Positions 36,405 to 44,550 of a stretch of 64,000 nt of DNA are shown here, piece after piece; positions within the stretch are counted from its first letter, which is position 1, and the number at the start of each line of letters is the position of its first letter. Location: assembly GCF_044502415.1 (NCBI RefSeq), contig NZ_CP172402.1; one strand, written 5' to 3'. Source of the stretch: Haloimpatiens lingqiaonensis. GTDB taxonomy: Bacteria > Bacillota > Clostridia > Clostridiales > Clostridiaceae. The position numbers and the translations under genes are program-made. The notes beneath the pieces are model-generated. The model ran no database searches, was not told where the DNA came from, and saw only the letters and a program-made list of their open reading frames with translations.

Positions 36405-37628
36405 CTAACAGGCTAACTTTAGCTCGGTAAGTACTTTTTTTATAGGTACATCTTTTTTAGCTTGCTCATAAACAAAATATACTAGTTCTTTAGCCGTTAG
36501 GCATTTGATGGATTTTATGGTATCTCCAATTGTTTTAAGCTCCTTAAGATGATATAACCTATAAATCTCTAGGAAATTGATTGCTAAGAATGTAAGCAGA
36601 AAGTATCTCTCGATAGAGAGTATACCTTGAACTTTATATTCATCAAATCCTAAGTGTGTTTTAAGATATTTGTAGTTAGTTTCAATACTCCATCTTTTTA
36701 GATAGTATTTTATTATAGCCTCGTTGTTAAGTTCTACATCCGTAGACATTAGGTATACAGGATCTTTGAAGTCATCTCCATCAACTTCATAGCAAATTAA
36801 GGCTGTTGCATTTTCAAACTTTGAAACATTACCTTCGTATCTATATATTCTATACTCAGTACCTTCGATGGTAACTACATCTAAGGTAGCTGGATTTATA
36901 TATTTAGCGAATTCCTTAATTTGCATTGTGATTCCTAATGGAGAAATTTTTCTGTTAGATTTTAAAGCACCAATAAGGTTAAAACCTTTTAGCATACAAC
37001 CGTTTATTAACTTTTCGCTAGTATACCAACTGTCAACAAGACAATATACTTTATCGCAGTTAGTAGGTTTTTCAAAAGAACTAATAAAATTTAAAGCTAT
37101 ATCCGACTTTCCCATAAAAGTTTTATTATGTTTTTTACAGTTTTCTTCACTTAAATAAGGCTTGTAGGTTAAAGGGATAGACATATTCCCTGCAACAAAA
37201 TTAGAAGTAACTACACAATGAGACCAAAGAGTTTTACCTTCTGTATGGCAGTGATTATAGCTTAATCCTTGCATTTTCTTTGCTTGTATTTTAGGATTCA
37301 CGGTATCATCTATCACTAAGAATCCTACGGATTTTGATTTTATGAGTTTATTGAAATGTAAATTTAAATAGTTAATACGATTTCTATCAATGAGACTATA
37401 GTCCCACTTGGAGTGACTCAAAAATCTATATATTGAGCTACTACTTTTAGCAGTTAGTATATGTTCTGAGATTTTAAGTAAAGACTTTGTGCTATCTAAA
37501 TTTATTAATCCATTAATAATAGTGGTTATATGATGAAATTGCGGTTTACTCATTCCATAATTTACATCATTTAAGTAATTGTAAAGTTCATCATTAATGG
37601 ATATAATATTATTAAATTTATTTGGCAT
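36405..37628 (-). CDS. IS701/IS4-superfamily transposase
   Basis: The product of about 407 residues has the DDE_5/IS701 pattern: FLVIDDTVNPKIQ (first D), KVYCLVDSWYTSEKLI (second D), and YLKRWSIETNYKYLKTHLGF (E in the Y-x-x-R-W-x-I-E form). No internal stops are seen, so it may be active. ATG 37628 lies behind GGAGGTGG; the open frame's longer start is inside that site. Terminal repeats were not resolved. It lies just downstream of the PqqD-like gene, so it may have removed or displaced the rest of that gene cluster. Confidence 0.88.
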   Translation of the reverse strand: MPNKFNNIISINDELYNYLNDVNYGMSKPQFHHITTIINGLINLDSTKSLLKISEHILTAKSSSSIYRFLSHSKWDYSLIDRNRINYLNLHFNKLIKSKSVGFLVIDDTVNPKIQAKKMQGLSYNHCHTEGKTLWSHCVVTSNFVAGNMSIPLTYKPYLSEENCKKHNKTFMGKSDIALNFISSFEKPTNCDKVYCLVDSWYTSEKLINGCMLKGFNLIGALKSNRKISPLGITMQIKEFAKYINPATLDVVTIEGTEYRIYRYEGNVSKFENATALICYEVDGDDFKDPVYLMSTDVELNNEAIIKYYLKRWSIETNYKYLKTHLGFDEYKVQGILSIERYFLLTFLAINFLEIYRLYHLKELKTIGDTIKSIKCLTAKELVYFVYEQAKKDVPIKKVLTELKLAC

Positions 37629-37721
37629 ACTGACCACCTCCGGGTAATATTTGTGTTGTAACTTATATTTTACACGGAAAAAGTCAGCGTGCCATATTTA
37701 TTTTTTGGTAATAGTACCAAT

Positions 37722-38014
37722 TCAACTTTTTATTTTGCAGAAGTTAAGTAAACTATTTAAAACTTGTATTATATTTTTACTCATTTCTTCGTTATAATTA
37801 TTTGGATATTGTTTTTTAATTTACTTATTATTTCTGACACAGTAGTATTTCCATCACATTTTTTTATAATTTCACACATACCACTATTTATTAATAACCA
37901 TTTTTTTAAATTTGGATCTGTAAGCAAAACAAGTTCATCTTCATAGTTAACATTAACACATTCACTCATCCTTAAATCTTTTGTAGTATAAAATTTATCA
38001 TTTAATTGCACCAT
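37722..38014 (-). CDS. PqqD-like peptide-binding (RRE) protein, product depends on -1 frameshift
   Basis: The zero frame gives 77 residues: MVQLNDKFYTTKDLRMSECV, then WLLINSGMCEIIKKCDGNTT and VSEIISKLKNN, the PqqD/RiPP recognition-element pattern. It then runs into a non-family tail. At codons 66-68 the sequence is TT A-AAA-AAC, a canonical -1 slippery heptamer (37817-37811). Shifting by -1 yields QYPNNYNEEMSKNIIQVLNS and ends at 37722, the expected C-terminal helix for about 97 residues. So either programmed frameshifting or loss of one A makes the short frame. In RiPP pathways such proteins present the precursor peptide to modifying enzymes. It has a GGGGGAGTTATT ribosome site. Confidence 0.7.
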
Positions 38015-38031
38015 AATAACTCCCCCAATTT

Positions 38032-38081
38032 TTCCACTAAAATAACTCTATATTAAAAAATATAGAGTTATTTTAGTGGAA
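38032..38081. other. 23-bp perfect hairpin in the peptide operon
   Basis: Positions 38032-38054 pair perfectly with 38059-38081 around a 4-nt loop (stem core CACTAAAATAACTCTATATT). There is no T-tract on either strand. It lies between the 28-residue peptide gene and the PqqD-like gene, a place where an RNA-processing or mRNA-stabilising structure would raise peptide output. Confidence 0.8.
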
Positions 38082-38085
38082 GTTA

Positions 38086-38172
38086 TTAACACCAATTTAC
38101 ACAAACACCATCACAACAAGCTGCAGATAAAGAAACATTTGTAACTTTTAAAATTTTTGCTACAAATTTCAT
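38086..38172 (-). CDS. 28-residue Cys-rich peptide, possible RiPP precursor
   Basis: The frame encodes a 28-residue peptide with basic-hydrophobic N-terminal half MKFVAKILKVTNVSLS and a C-terminal part with four cysteines at 19, 20, 24 and 28 (AACCDGVCVNWC). ATG 38172 follows GTGGGTGAAATAA. It sits 28 bp after the ABC exporter stop and upstream of a PqqD-like gene, all on one strand. That context fits a ribosomally made, modified peptide such as a thioether-bridged or disulfide peptide. The sequence does not match a family I know, and no radical SAM, lanthionine or lasso cyclase gene is present, so the modification is unassigned. Confidence 0.6.
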   Translation of the reverse strand: MKFVAKILKVTNVSLSAACCDGVCVNWC

Positions 38173-38200
38173 TTATTTCACCCACATTTACAATTATTAT

Positions 38201-39931
38201 TTATATAGAATTAGTAACTATATCGTCATCTTCCATAAACTTCAAATACAGAGGACATCTTTTTAATAGTTCATCATGTGTTCCTATATCAACAATTTCA
38301 CCATTATCAATAACTACTGCATAATCTGTCCAACGAATCATATTTGGTTTATGTGATACTACAACTAAAGTTTTATTTTGAATTTTTTTAATATTTTCAA
38401 TTATATGTTGCTCAGTTATTGTGTCTAATGCTGCTGAAATTTCATCTAACAATATAATTTTTCCACCATCTAAAAATCCCCTTGCTATACCGAGTCTTTG
38501 TTGTTGCCCTCCTGATAAATTTGAACCTCTTTCTCCTACAATAGTATCTAGTTTATTTGAAAATTTATTAATAAAATTAGTTGAGCAACTTAAACCTAAA
38601 ACTTCATTTAAAGACTCAATATTTTCTTCTCTCCCTAAAACTATATTGTCATGAATTGAACTATTATATAAAAATGTATTCTGAAATATGCAAGTTATAT
38701 TTTTTTTTATATCTTCCCTAGATAAATCATTAATATTAATATCTCCTATTTTAACTTCTCCACTAGTAGTCTCATATAAACCTAAAATTAATTTTAAAAT
38801 TGTACTTTTACCAGAACCACTTTCTCCAATTATACTAATAGATTTTCCAAATGGAATCTTTAAATTTATATTATTGAGAATAGTATTTGTTCCATTATAT
38901 GAAAATGAAACATTTTTAAATTCTATATCATAGTTATTTAAGATACATTTCGTTTTTTCTTTACTAGTAGATTTACTCATAATTTCATTAAATCTTTCTA
39001 TCACAACTTCTAATGTCTTAAAGTTTATGAATTGATTAAAAACTTCCATTATATTAACAAATATGTTTCCAGAATAAAGTAATAAAGCTGTTATATCTCC
39101 AGGTGCTAACGTATTATTAGCAGTTTTTTGAATTGCCATAATTAATATAATAGATACCACTACTATTCCAAAAAAACTTAAAAGCCAAAAAATTGCTGAT
39201 GATAAGAAATTAAAACGTACTTTAGACCTTCTCCAATTATCTTCTTTTTGATTATATTTATTTAAAATCCATTCTTTACAATAAGGATAACACTTTATTT
39301 CCCTAAAACTTGAAACTATTTCTTGAACTAAATCTCTTACATAACTTGATTTCTCAGCTTCATCTTTTGAGAGTAATTTTGTCTTACGTGAAATTTTTTT
39401 AGTAAAAATAGCCATAAAAAATACTAATGGAATAAAAATTAATGTTATTGTAACATCAATTTTGAATAAGAAATAAAAAGTAAACATCAAGGTTGTCAGT
39501 GATTTTCCAATCCAAACAACAATGTTTATAATAGATGTTACTAACTGAGTTATAGCATCAAAAATTCTAGTAACAAATTGAGTGGATTGTAAATTGTTAA
39601 AATCTATCATGTTTATGTTTGTAATATTTAAAATAGAATCTGTTCTCAGTTCATACTGCATTTTACTAGATAAATATTCTTGAAAATACTTGCCAAAAAT
39701 ATTTAATGACAGATAAATTATCCGTATAATGATATATAAAATTATTAGAAATTTTACATTATATGAGTTATGACTTTTTTTTGATAAATTATTTATTATA
39801 TCTCCTAAAAGTCTTGTTGGATATACGCTAAAAAATGATCCTAAAATAAATATTAAACATAATCCTATTAAATATTTTAAGTTTTTTTTAAATGATTTAT
39901 AAAATATTTGAGATGATTTTATAATTTTCAT
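38201..39931 (-). CDS. ABC exporter (membrane plus ATPase), peptide-export type
   Basis: The 576-residue half-transporter has an N-terminal six-helix membrane domain (about 15-310) and a C-terminal ATPase with Walker A GESGSGKST, signature LSGGQQQR, Walker B IILLDEISAALD and H-loop VVVSHKP. No C39 peptidase domain is fused, so any leader would be removed by something else. It probably acts as a homodimer in the membrane. The next genes are a 28-residue Cys-rich peptide and a PqqD-like protein, so peptide export or self-immunity is the likely role. The ATG follows TTAGGAGCTTAC. A 16-bp inverted repeat lies over the likely promoter. Confidence 0.88.
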   Translation of the reverse strand: MKIIKSSQIFYKSFKKNLKYLIGLCLIFILGSFFSVYPTRLLGDIINNLSKKSHNSYNVKFLIILYIIIRIIYLSLNIFGKYFQEYLSSKMQYELRTDSILNITNINMIDFNNLQSTQFVTRIFDAITQLVTSIINIVVWIGKSLTTLMFTFYFLFKIDVTITLIFIPLVFFMAIFTKKISRKTKLLSKDEAEKSSYVRDLVQEIVSSFREIKCYPYCKEWILNKYNQKEDNWRRSKVRFNFLSSAIFWLLSFFGIVVVSIILIMAIQKTANNTLAPGDITALLLYSGNIFVNIMEVFNQFINFKTLEVVIERFNEIMSKSTSKEKTKCILNNYDIEFKNVSFSYNGTNTILNNINLKIPFGKSISIIGESGSGKSTILKLILGLYETTSGEVKIGDININDLSREDIKKNITCIFQNTFLYNSSIHDNIVLGREENIESLNEVLGLSCSTNFINKFSNKLDTIVGERGSNLSGGQQQRLGIARGFLDGGKIILLDEISAALDTITEQHIIENIKKIQNKTLVVVSHKPNMIRWTDYAVVIDNGEIVDIGTHDELLKRCPLYLKFMEDDDIVTNSI

Positions 39932-39951
39932 GTAAGCTCCTAAATCATATA

Positions 39952-40002
39952 TAATAAATTTTGTATATATCTATTATATTATATATTATACAAAATTTAT
40001 TA
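39952..40002. promoter_or_regulatory. 16-bp inverted repeat over the ABC exporter promoter
   Basis: TAATAAATTTTGTATA (39952-39967) is the exact reverse complement of 39987-40002, with a 19-nt AT spacer containing TATAAT-like sequence. It lies directly upstream of the ABC exporter ribosome site, a position typical of a repressor or activator operator. No regulator gene is adjacent. Confidence 0.6.
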
Positions 40003-40071
40003 AATTCCTCTATTTTCAATATATAAATTTTAAATCAAATTATTAAAATATTTAGAAAGTATTTTTCTGCG

Positions 40072-40095
40072 AACGACGAGAAATTTCTCGTCGTT
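40072..40095. promoter_or_regulatory. 24-bp perfect palindrome
   Basis: AACGACGAGAAA and TTTCTCGTCGTT abut with no loop, forming a fully symmetric 24-bp site that is GC-richer than its surroundings. It is 140 bp upstream of the ABC exporter start. No T-run follows. Nothing else is seen in the 307-bp gap (39932-40238). Confidence 0.6.
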
Positions 40096-40204
40096 GATAG
40101 AAACTAAATTATTTACACATTTATTTGTTCAATTTATTAAAAATGTTTATAATAGAGCATTGTAACTACGTGCTTTAACGTCACGATAATATTAGTGAAT
40201 TAAA

Positions 40205-40238
40205 AAAATAGCTAGTGCAATACCACTAGCTATTTTTT
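40205..40238. terminator. Bidirectional terminator after the secreted-protein gene
   Basis: AATAGCTAGTG pairs with CACTAGCTATT around a 6-nt loop; runs of seven or more A/T flank both sides. It lies directly after the stop at 40239. Confidence 0.9.
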
Positions 40239-41230
40239 TTAATTTTTAATAACAAAATGATTTTCAGTTCCCAAAAACTCTAAACCTTTATCTAAATTTT
40301 TTGTAGAACCTGTATTTGTAACATAATATCCATTTACTGGTACATTTAATTTTATATCTATAGGCACTATTACTTTTTTATTGTAAGTAGTATTACTACC
40401 TTTACTAGAATTACCTGTTGTTATTGGGAATACTGTTTCTACTTGTGCTATAATGTGTAACTCGGATTTTCCATCTCCTGCATGTGGGTACTTAAGCTTA
40501 CCTATAAAATGTCCATTATCTCCTGTAACGTTACTACTATATGGTTTAATGGTATCTATCTTACCATTAAATCTATGCACCTTATGGTATATATTTAGCT
40601 CTTTTACTTTTGCAGGTTTACCATTTAATTTTACATTATCTAGCTTAACATCTAAATCCAAACATGCGGGGCTACCATCTTCTTTTTTATGCCATTCCGT
40701 ATATATATATATCTTTGTTTTTTATCTATTATTGCATTATAACTACTTGCCTCCACTGTAAAACCGCTTGGTATCCAATCAAATTGTTGCCAACGATACG
40801 TATACGCTACCCAATCATATTGTTGCCATCTGTATGTGTAGGGTGCCCAAACTGCTATAACGTAATAGCTTTTTTCATAATCGTAATTCCATTTGCCAGG
40901 CACTTTTTGCCCAGTAGGCCATTCGTTATGTGGCGGAATATAAACTCTATATCCATCAGTATTTGTGGGCCTAGGCAATGGAATTACCCTTCTTTCCCAT
41001 CTGTATTTAGTTTTACTATGCCATCTAAGCACTCTTTTATATCTTTTATATCTTTTTTCACTATGCCATTTTAATTCCCAACGTGAAGTATCTATCCAAC
41101 AATTTTTACTTTGTACATTTGCATTAGCATTTATTATTTTACTAGTATTTGCTGCATAACAAGGATTTTGCACAAATATAATTGTTATAAATAAAAACCC
41201 TAAAAATATATTCTTAATTTTTTTAAGCAT
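40239..41230 (-). pseudogene. Secreted Trp/Tyr-rich protein, frame broken at a TA dinucleotide tract
   Basis: The 5' frame (41230-40652) encodes 192 residues: a signal peptide (MLKKIKNIFLGFLFITIIFV, cleavage probably after PCYA) then aromatic-basic repeats such as RYKRYKRVLRWHSKTKYRWE and two YTYRWQQ(Y/F)DW units. The downstream frame (to 40239) continues with CLDLDVKLDNVKLNG and NGYYVTNTGSTKNLDKG. The two join if the (TA) tract at 700-712 of the 40-kb block (40700-40712) loses one dinucleotide, giving about 329 residues. The tract makes slippage, and hence phase variation, plausible. I do not recognise a family. The ATG follows AAAGGAGGAAAACCT. Confidence 0.7.
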
Positions 41231-41302
41231 AGGTTTTCCTCCTTTCCAGAGAATTATTATTTCTTATATATACAAAATTTAAAAAATATATAATTTTATT
41301 TA

Positions 41303-41329
41303 AAAAAAATAAAGCCTATTTAAGGCTTT
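41303..41329 (-). terminator. Lipoprotein gene terminator
   Basis: AAAGCC (41311-41316) pairs with GGCTTT (41324-41329); on the minus strand it is followed by ATTTTTTTT. The hairpin overlaps the stop codon of the lipoprotein gene. Confidence 0.75.
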
Positions 41330-42086
41330 ACTTTATAATGCAATATCTATTTATCTGGTATGGGTTCCCGTTTTCACAAATAACTTCTATAAGTGTGCCT
41401 TTAGGAAAATTATTTGGATCATACTTTCTAACATTCTTACCACTATCAAGTTCTGTCATTAAAGTATCACCGATATCTTTTGCGTTATATTTTTTCCCAT
41501 TATCTACAGTTATTCCTGTAGCATCAGCTTTAACTACTTTACTTACTTCATAATGCCACTTCTCTCCATCATAATTATAAGGTTTTGTATAATTGATTAA
41601 TGCATACTGATTGCTAGCTAAGTCATCAGCACCCATCTTCATAACAATAACATTTTCTAGTTTTCTTAATTTTTCAGTTGGACCACTTATTGAAGCTTCA
41701 TATTCATTTTTTATGGAACTATCAAAAATCTGCATAACGCCTATGTCTGGTCCCATAAATCCAAATTTTTTACCACCTACCCAAACTACATTGTCATCAA
41801 AAGTAAAAGTACCTTTAAATACTTTTATTTTATTATTACCTATAGTTTGAGTTTCCTCTTTATAGTCTTTTACATTTTGTTGTTCTTTAGGTACATATTT
41901 TGGTGATGTAGGATCATTGATTTCATCCTTGGTGTTTTCAGCTTTTTTATCTTCTTTTGCCTTTTTACCTTCAACGGTTATTTTGTTAGTAGCTTTACTA
42001 TCGTCTTTTTTATTACAACCTGCGAAAGTAGCTCCACTTATTGTTAAGGTTAATCCTAAAATTATTGAAATTATTTTTTTACTCAT
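41328..42086 (-). CDS. Putative lipoprotein, unknown function
   Basis: The product of about 252 residues begins MSKKIISIILGLTLTISGAT with lipobox TFAGC, so it should be anchored outside the membrane. A Lys/Asp/Glu-rich linker (about 25-70) is followed by a beta-rich domain (TFDDNVVWVGGKKFGFMGPD, later WHYEVSKVVKADATGITVDN). No family is recognised. ATG 42086 follows GGGAGGG; the upstream in-frame ATG at 42101 lies before that site. It is a single gene with its own terminator. Location next to plasmid-like sequence suggests an accessory origin. Confidence 0.75.
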   Translation of the reverse strand: MSKKIISIILGLTLTISGATFAGCNKKDDSKATNKITVEGKKAKEDKKAENTKDEINDPTSPKYVPKEQQNVKDYKEETQTIGNNKIKVFKGTFTFDDNVVWVGGKKFGFMGPDIGVMQIFDSSIKNEYEASISGPTEKLRKLENVIVMKMGADDLASNQYALINYTKPYNYDGEKWHYEVSKVVKADATGITVDNGKKYNAKDIGDTLMTELDSGKNVRKYDPNNFPKGTLIEVICENGNPYQINRYCIIK

Positions 42087-42303
42087 TTTAAACCCTCCCA
42101 TTTAATTAATAATATGTTTATATATATATCTATATATAATTATTAGCTAAATTTTTAAAATTTTAAACAAAACTATCAAAATAAATTAAATATTTTATAT
42201 TTGTTAATTATTATAAACGTAAAATAGTTGTGTTATAATACTTATTATAAAATGTTTACAAAAATTGGAAATAATGTTTACGGAAATTTGGGGGTGTTAT
42301 TAC

Positions 42304-42465
42304 ATGGCCAGAGGCAGAAAAAAAGTAGACGGATCATTAAGGGAAGTTATATCTACAAGAATAAGCCAGGAGCAAAAAGAAGTTTTAAATAAAAATGTTT
42401 GGATTAAGAAAGATATTGATAAAATGATACGGGATTATTTACAGTCTTTTGTTTTTAAAAATTAA
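42304..42465 (+). CDS. Small ribbon-helix-helix-like protein
   Basis: A 53-residue basic protein begins MARGRKKVDGSLREVISTRI and continues SQEQKEVLNKNVWIKKDIDK, the layout of a short ribbon-helix-helix DNA-binding protein: a basic strand, then two helices. ATG 42304 lies behind GGGGGTGTTATTAC; the longer frame from 42265 has no ribosome site. Such proteins commonly sit beside plasmid replication genes as copy-control or partition factors. Here a Rep_3 fragment follows 277 bp downstream on the same strand, which supports a plasmid-derived pair. A terminator follows at 42519. Confidence 0.65.
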   Translation: MARGRKKVDGSLREVISTRISQEQKEVLNKNVWIKKDIDKMIRDYLQSFVFKN

Positions 42466-42518
42466 ATTTACTTTCAGTTTTAAAGACAACAACATACTAA
42501 AACTTAATTTAGAAACTT

Positions 42519-42548
42519 AACTATTTAATTTTATTAAATAGTTTTTTT
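42519..42548 (+). terminator. Terminator after the RHH-like gene
   Basis: AACTATTTAA pairs with TTAAATAGTT and is followed by TTTTTTT. The next 200 bp (to 42741) hold AAAACGAA-type short direct and inverted repeats and a TATAAT at about 42716, resembling a plasmid replication-control region. Confidence 0.8.
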
Positions 42549-42741
42549 CTGCATCTTCCTTGTTGTTGTTTTATATGTTTTAACAATCTTTTTGTTTTAA
42601 ATGTTTTAGAGGTATTTCAAAGCCAGACATATCAAAGGTTTAAAAATCTAAAAACGAGTTTTCCGTAGCTTAAAAACGAATACGAAAAAATATTTGCGTT
42701 TTCGTTTATAAGTGGTATAATAACCCTTAAAAGGCGATTTC

Positions 42742-42894
42742 ATGAATAAGGATTATTTGGTAACTAAAAGCAATTATTTTATAATGAATTCAAGTTATGA
42801 TCTTAGCCTGCAGGAGCAGAAGTTAATTCTCACGCTCGCAAGCATGGTCCAGCCTGGTCTCTCTAACCCCATAACAGTATTCGACAGTATCTAA
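42742..42894 (+). pseudogene. N-terminal fragment of a Rep_3-type plasmid replication initiator
   Basis: The frame starts MNKDYLVTKSNYFIMNSSYD and continues LSLQEQKLILTLASMVQP, the N-terminus of Rep_3/RepB-type plasmid initiators, whose full length is about 300-400 residues. After MVQP the sequence leaves the family (GLSNPITVFDSI) and stops at 50 residues, so the gene is cut, apparently by the insertion that carries the IS110 element. A promoter-like TTGCGT...TATAAT precedes it. It indicates that a plasmid, or part of one, integrated here. Confidence 0.75.
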
Positions 42895-43043
42895 CGACCA
42901 TGATAAAATAAGAATATCACATGGAGACCAGCTAGTAAAAGTCAATAAGTTTTTATAAAAATTTTTATTAATAAAAATAGGCATTACAAAAAGTCCATTG
43001 AAAAACACGAACAATGGAAAATGACTCCTAATTGTTTTAGCCG

Positions 43044-44339
43044 TTAGGCTGCGCGAGTTGGTTTATTGTTTAGATACATTTTTGAATGTATTTTGGGGTC
43101 GCGTAATTCATACTCTTTTTGGTTTTTAAGAACAGAGAATATGTAGTTAATTAGCTTATGCATTATTGCAACTAAGCCTACTTTTTTCTTTTTATATTTC
43201 ATATTCTCATTATAGAAATTTAGTAGAACTTTATTTATAGGTTCACCTTTTCTATTCTTACGTATGGATGCTAACGCGACAGCGTATAAGGCTCTACGGC
43301 CTATTCTGGTACCTCGTTTAGACATGGCATTTCTGTCACTATTAAACTTACCAGATTGGCTAACAGAAGGATCTAAGCCAAAATAAGCAACTAAGTGCTT
43401 AGCTTTAACAAAACCTTTAATATTGCCTATTTCACTCATTATTGTAATGGCAGTTAGTTTTCCAACACCTGGTATTGAATAAAGTAATTGTACATTTTTC
43501 TTAAATTCATCAGAGATTCTATTGCTATTCATTAATAGATGAATTTCTGTTAATAGGTTTTGAATTTGGATCTCTAATGATTCTATTACTGAAATAGTAT
43601 TAATTATTTTTACAAATAAACTTGGTGATTTAAGACCAATGTAAACAGCTTCCTCAGCAGCATCATATAGCTTTTTATAAGTTTTTTCACTATGTGTTAG
43701 TCCTTTTTTAGAATTGCTTGAAATGAGGTTGATAAGTTCATCTCTATCAGCATTTATAATTGCTTCAGGACTAGAATACTTTTTTAATATAGCTATTGAT
43801 GTTTTTCCAGTAATGTCTGAAAATACAGAGTTATAACTAGGAAATATAACTCTTAAATCAGTAGCAAGCTTCTTTTTAAATGTAGATTTGCTATCAGTAA
43901 ATTTATAGTAATCTCTACAAAGAGACTTTAAAGTGTAAATTTCAACATCAAAATTAGAAGAATATTTAACATTTTGAAATTTACCTATGGTAGCAATGGT
44001 TAATGCATCTTTTTTATCATTTTTCACTTTTCTTATGTCACCATTCTTGTTACAATTAGTAATGAGTGGATTAAGGATACATACTTCAAATGTATCTTTA
44101 AGAAAGTGGAAAAGAGTAAGATGGTATATACCAGTAGATTCCATGAAAATGGCGGTTTTCATGTTAAACTCTTCTTCCGCTTTTTTAATTTGATCTACTA
44201 TGTAATCAAAACCATTCCTGCTATGCATAATCTTAAAAGGCTTTCTATAAATTTCACCGTCAGGGGCTAGTATAGCAACCACTGAGAAGTCTGCTGATAC
44301 ATCAATTCCAACTGTTGGTCTATAAAAAAATTTACTCAT
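43044..44339 (-). CDS. IS110-family transposase (DEDD recombinase)
   Basis: The 431-residue product has the IS110 layout: N-terminal RuvC-like DEDD domain (YRPTVGIDVSADFSVVAIL; FMESTGIYH; KNDKKDALTIATI) and C-terminal Transposase_20 with the catalytic serine region LDPSVSQSGKFNSDRNAMSK and RGTRIGRRALY. No internal stop is seen, so it may be active. The ATG follows AAAGGAGATAATATAT. IS110 recombinases use a bridge RNA made from the element's own non-coding end; a structured 200-nt region precedes this gene. On the 3' side a TCCATTG/CAATGGA hairpin (about 42994-43017) marks the other end region. It interrupts a plasmid rep gene. Confidence 0.93.
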   Translation of the reverse strand: MSKFFYRPTVGIDVSADFSVVAILAPDGEIYRKPFKIMHSRNGFDYIVDQIKKAEEEFNMKTAIFMESTGIYHLTLFHFLKDTFEVCILNPLITNCNKNGDIRKVKNDKKDALTIATIGKFQNVKYSSNFDVEIYTLKSLCRDYYKFTDSKSTFKKKLATDLRVIFPSYNSVFSDITGKTSIAILKKYSSPEAIINADRDELINLISSNSKKGLTHSEKTYKKLYDAAEEAVYIGLKSPSLFVKIINTISVIESLEIQIQNLLTEIHLLMNSNRISDEFKKNVQLLYSIPGVGKLTAITIMSEIGNIKGFVKAKHLVAYFGLDPSVSQSGKFNSDRNAMSKRGTRIGRRALYAVALASIRKNRKGEPINKVLLNFYNENMKYKKKKVGLVAIMHKLINYIFSVLKNQKEYELRDPKIHSKMYLNNKPTRAA

Positions 44340-44344
44340 ATATA

Positions 44345-44550
44345 TTATCTCCTTTACTTATGAGATAGAATAGGTATTCCATTTCTATCAGTAATTTTGT
44401 AACCTTGTTTGTGACACAGGTAATTCCCCAAGGGAAACCTAACCAGCTAAACACAGAATTCTCACTGATGGAATGATACTCTCTTCTACGGGTAATAATG
44501 ACTCGATAGAGTCACTTCCCTGGTAAGAAACATCTATCTTCTATTCAAGA
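44345..44550 (-). ncRNA. Candidate IS110 bridge RNA region
   Basis: Between a minus-strand TATAAT (44559-44554) and the transposase ribosome site lies about 200 nt without coding capacity but with consecutive stem-loops, among them GACTCTATCGAGTC, AGGTTTCCC/GGGGAATTACCT and GGTTAC...GTAACC-like pairings with large loops. Size and position (5' of the recombinase, IS110 group) match published bridge RNAs of IS110-family elements. The loops that would guide target and donor were not mapped. Confidence 0.5.

Noticed and set aside
38086..38172. 28-residue peptide as an AgrD-type signal or lasso precursor
   Set aside because: No AgrB, lasso protease or cyclase gene is nearby, and the core lacks the acidic residue and spacing expected for either.
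42823..43014. 63-codon minus-strand frame between rep fragment and IS110
   Set aside because: Low-quality composition, no ribosome site, and it overlaps the rep fragment and the IS end.
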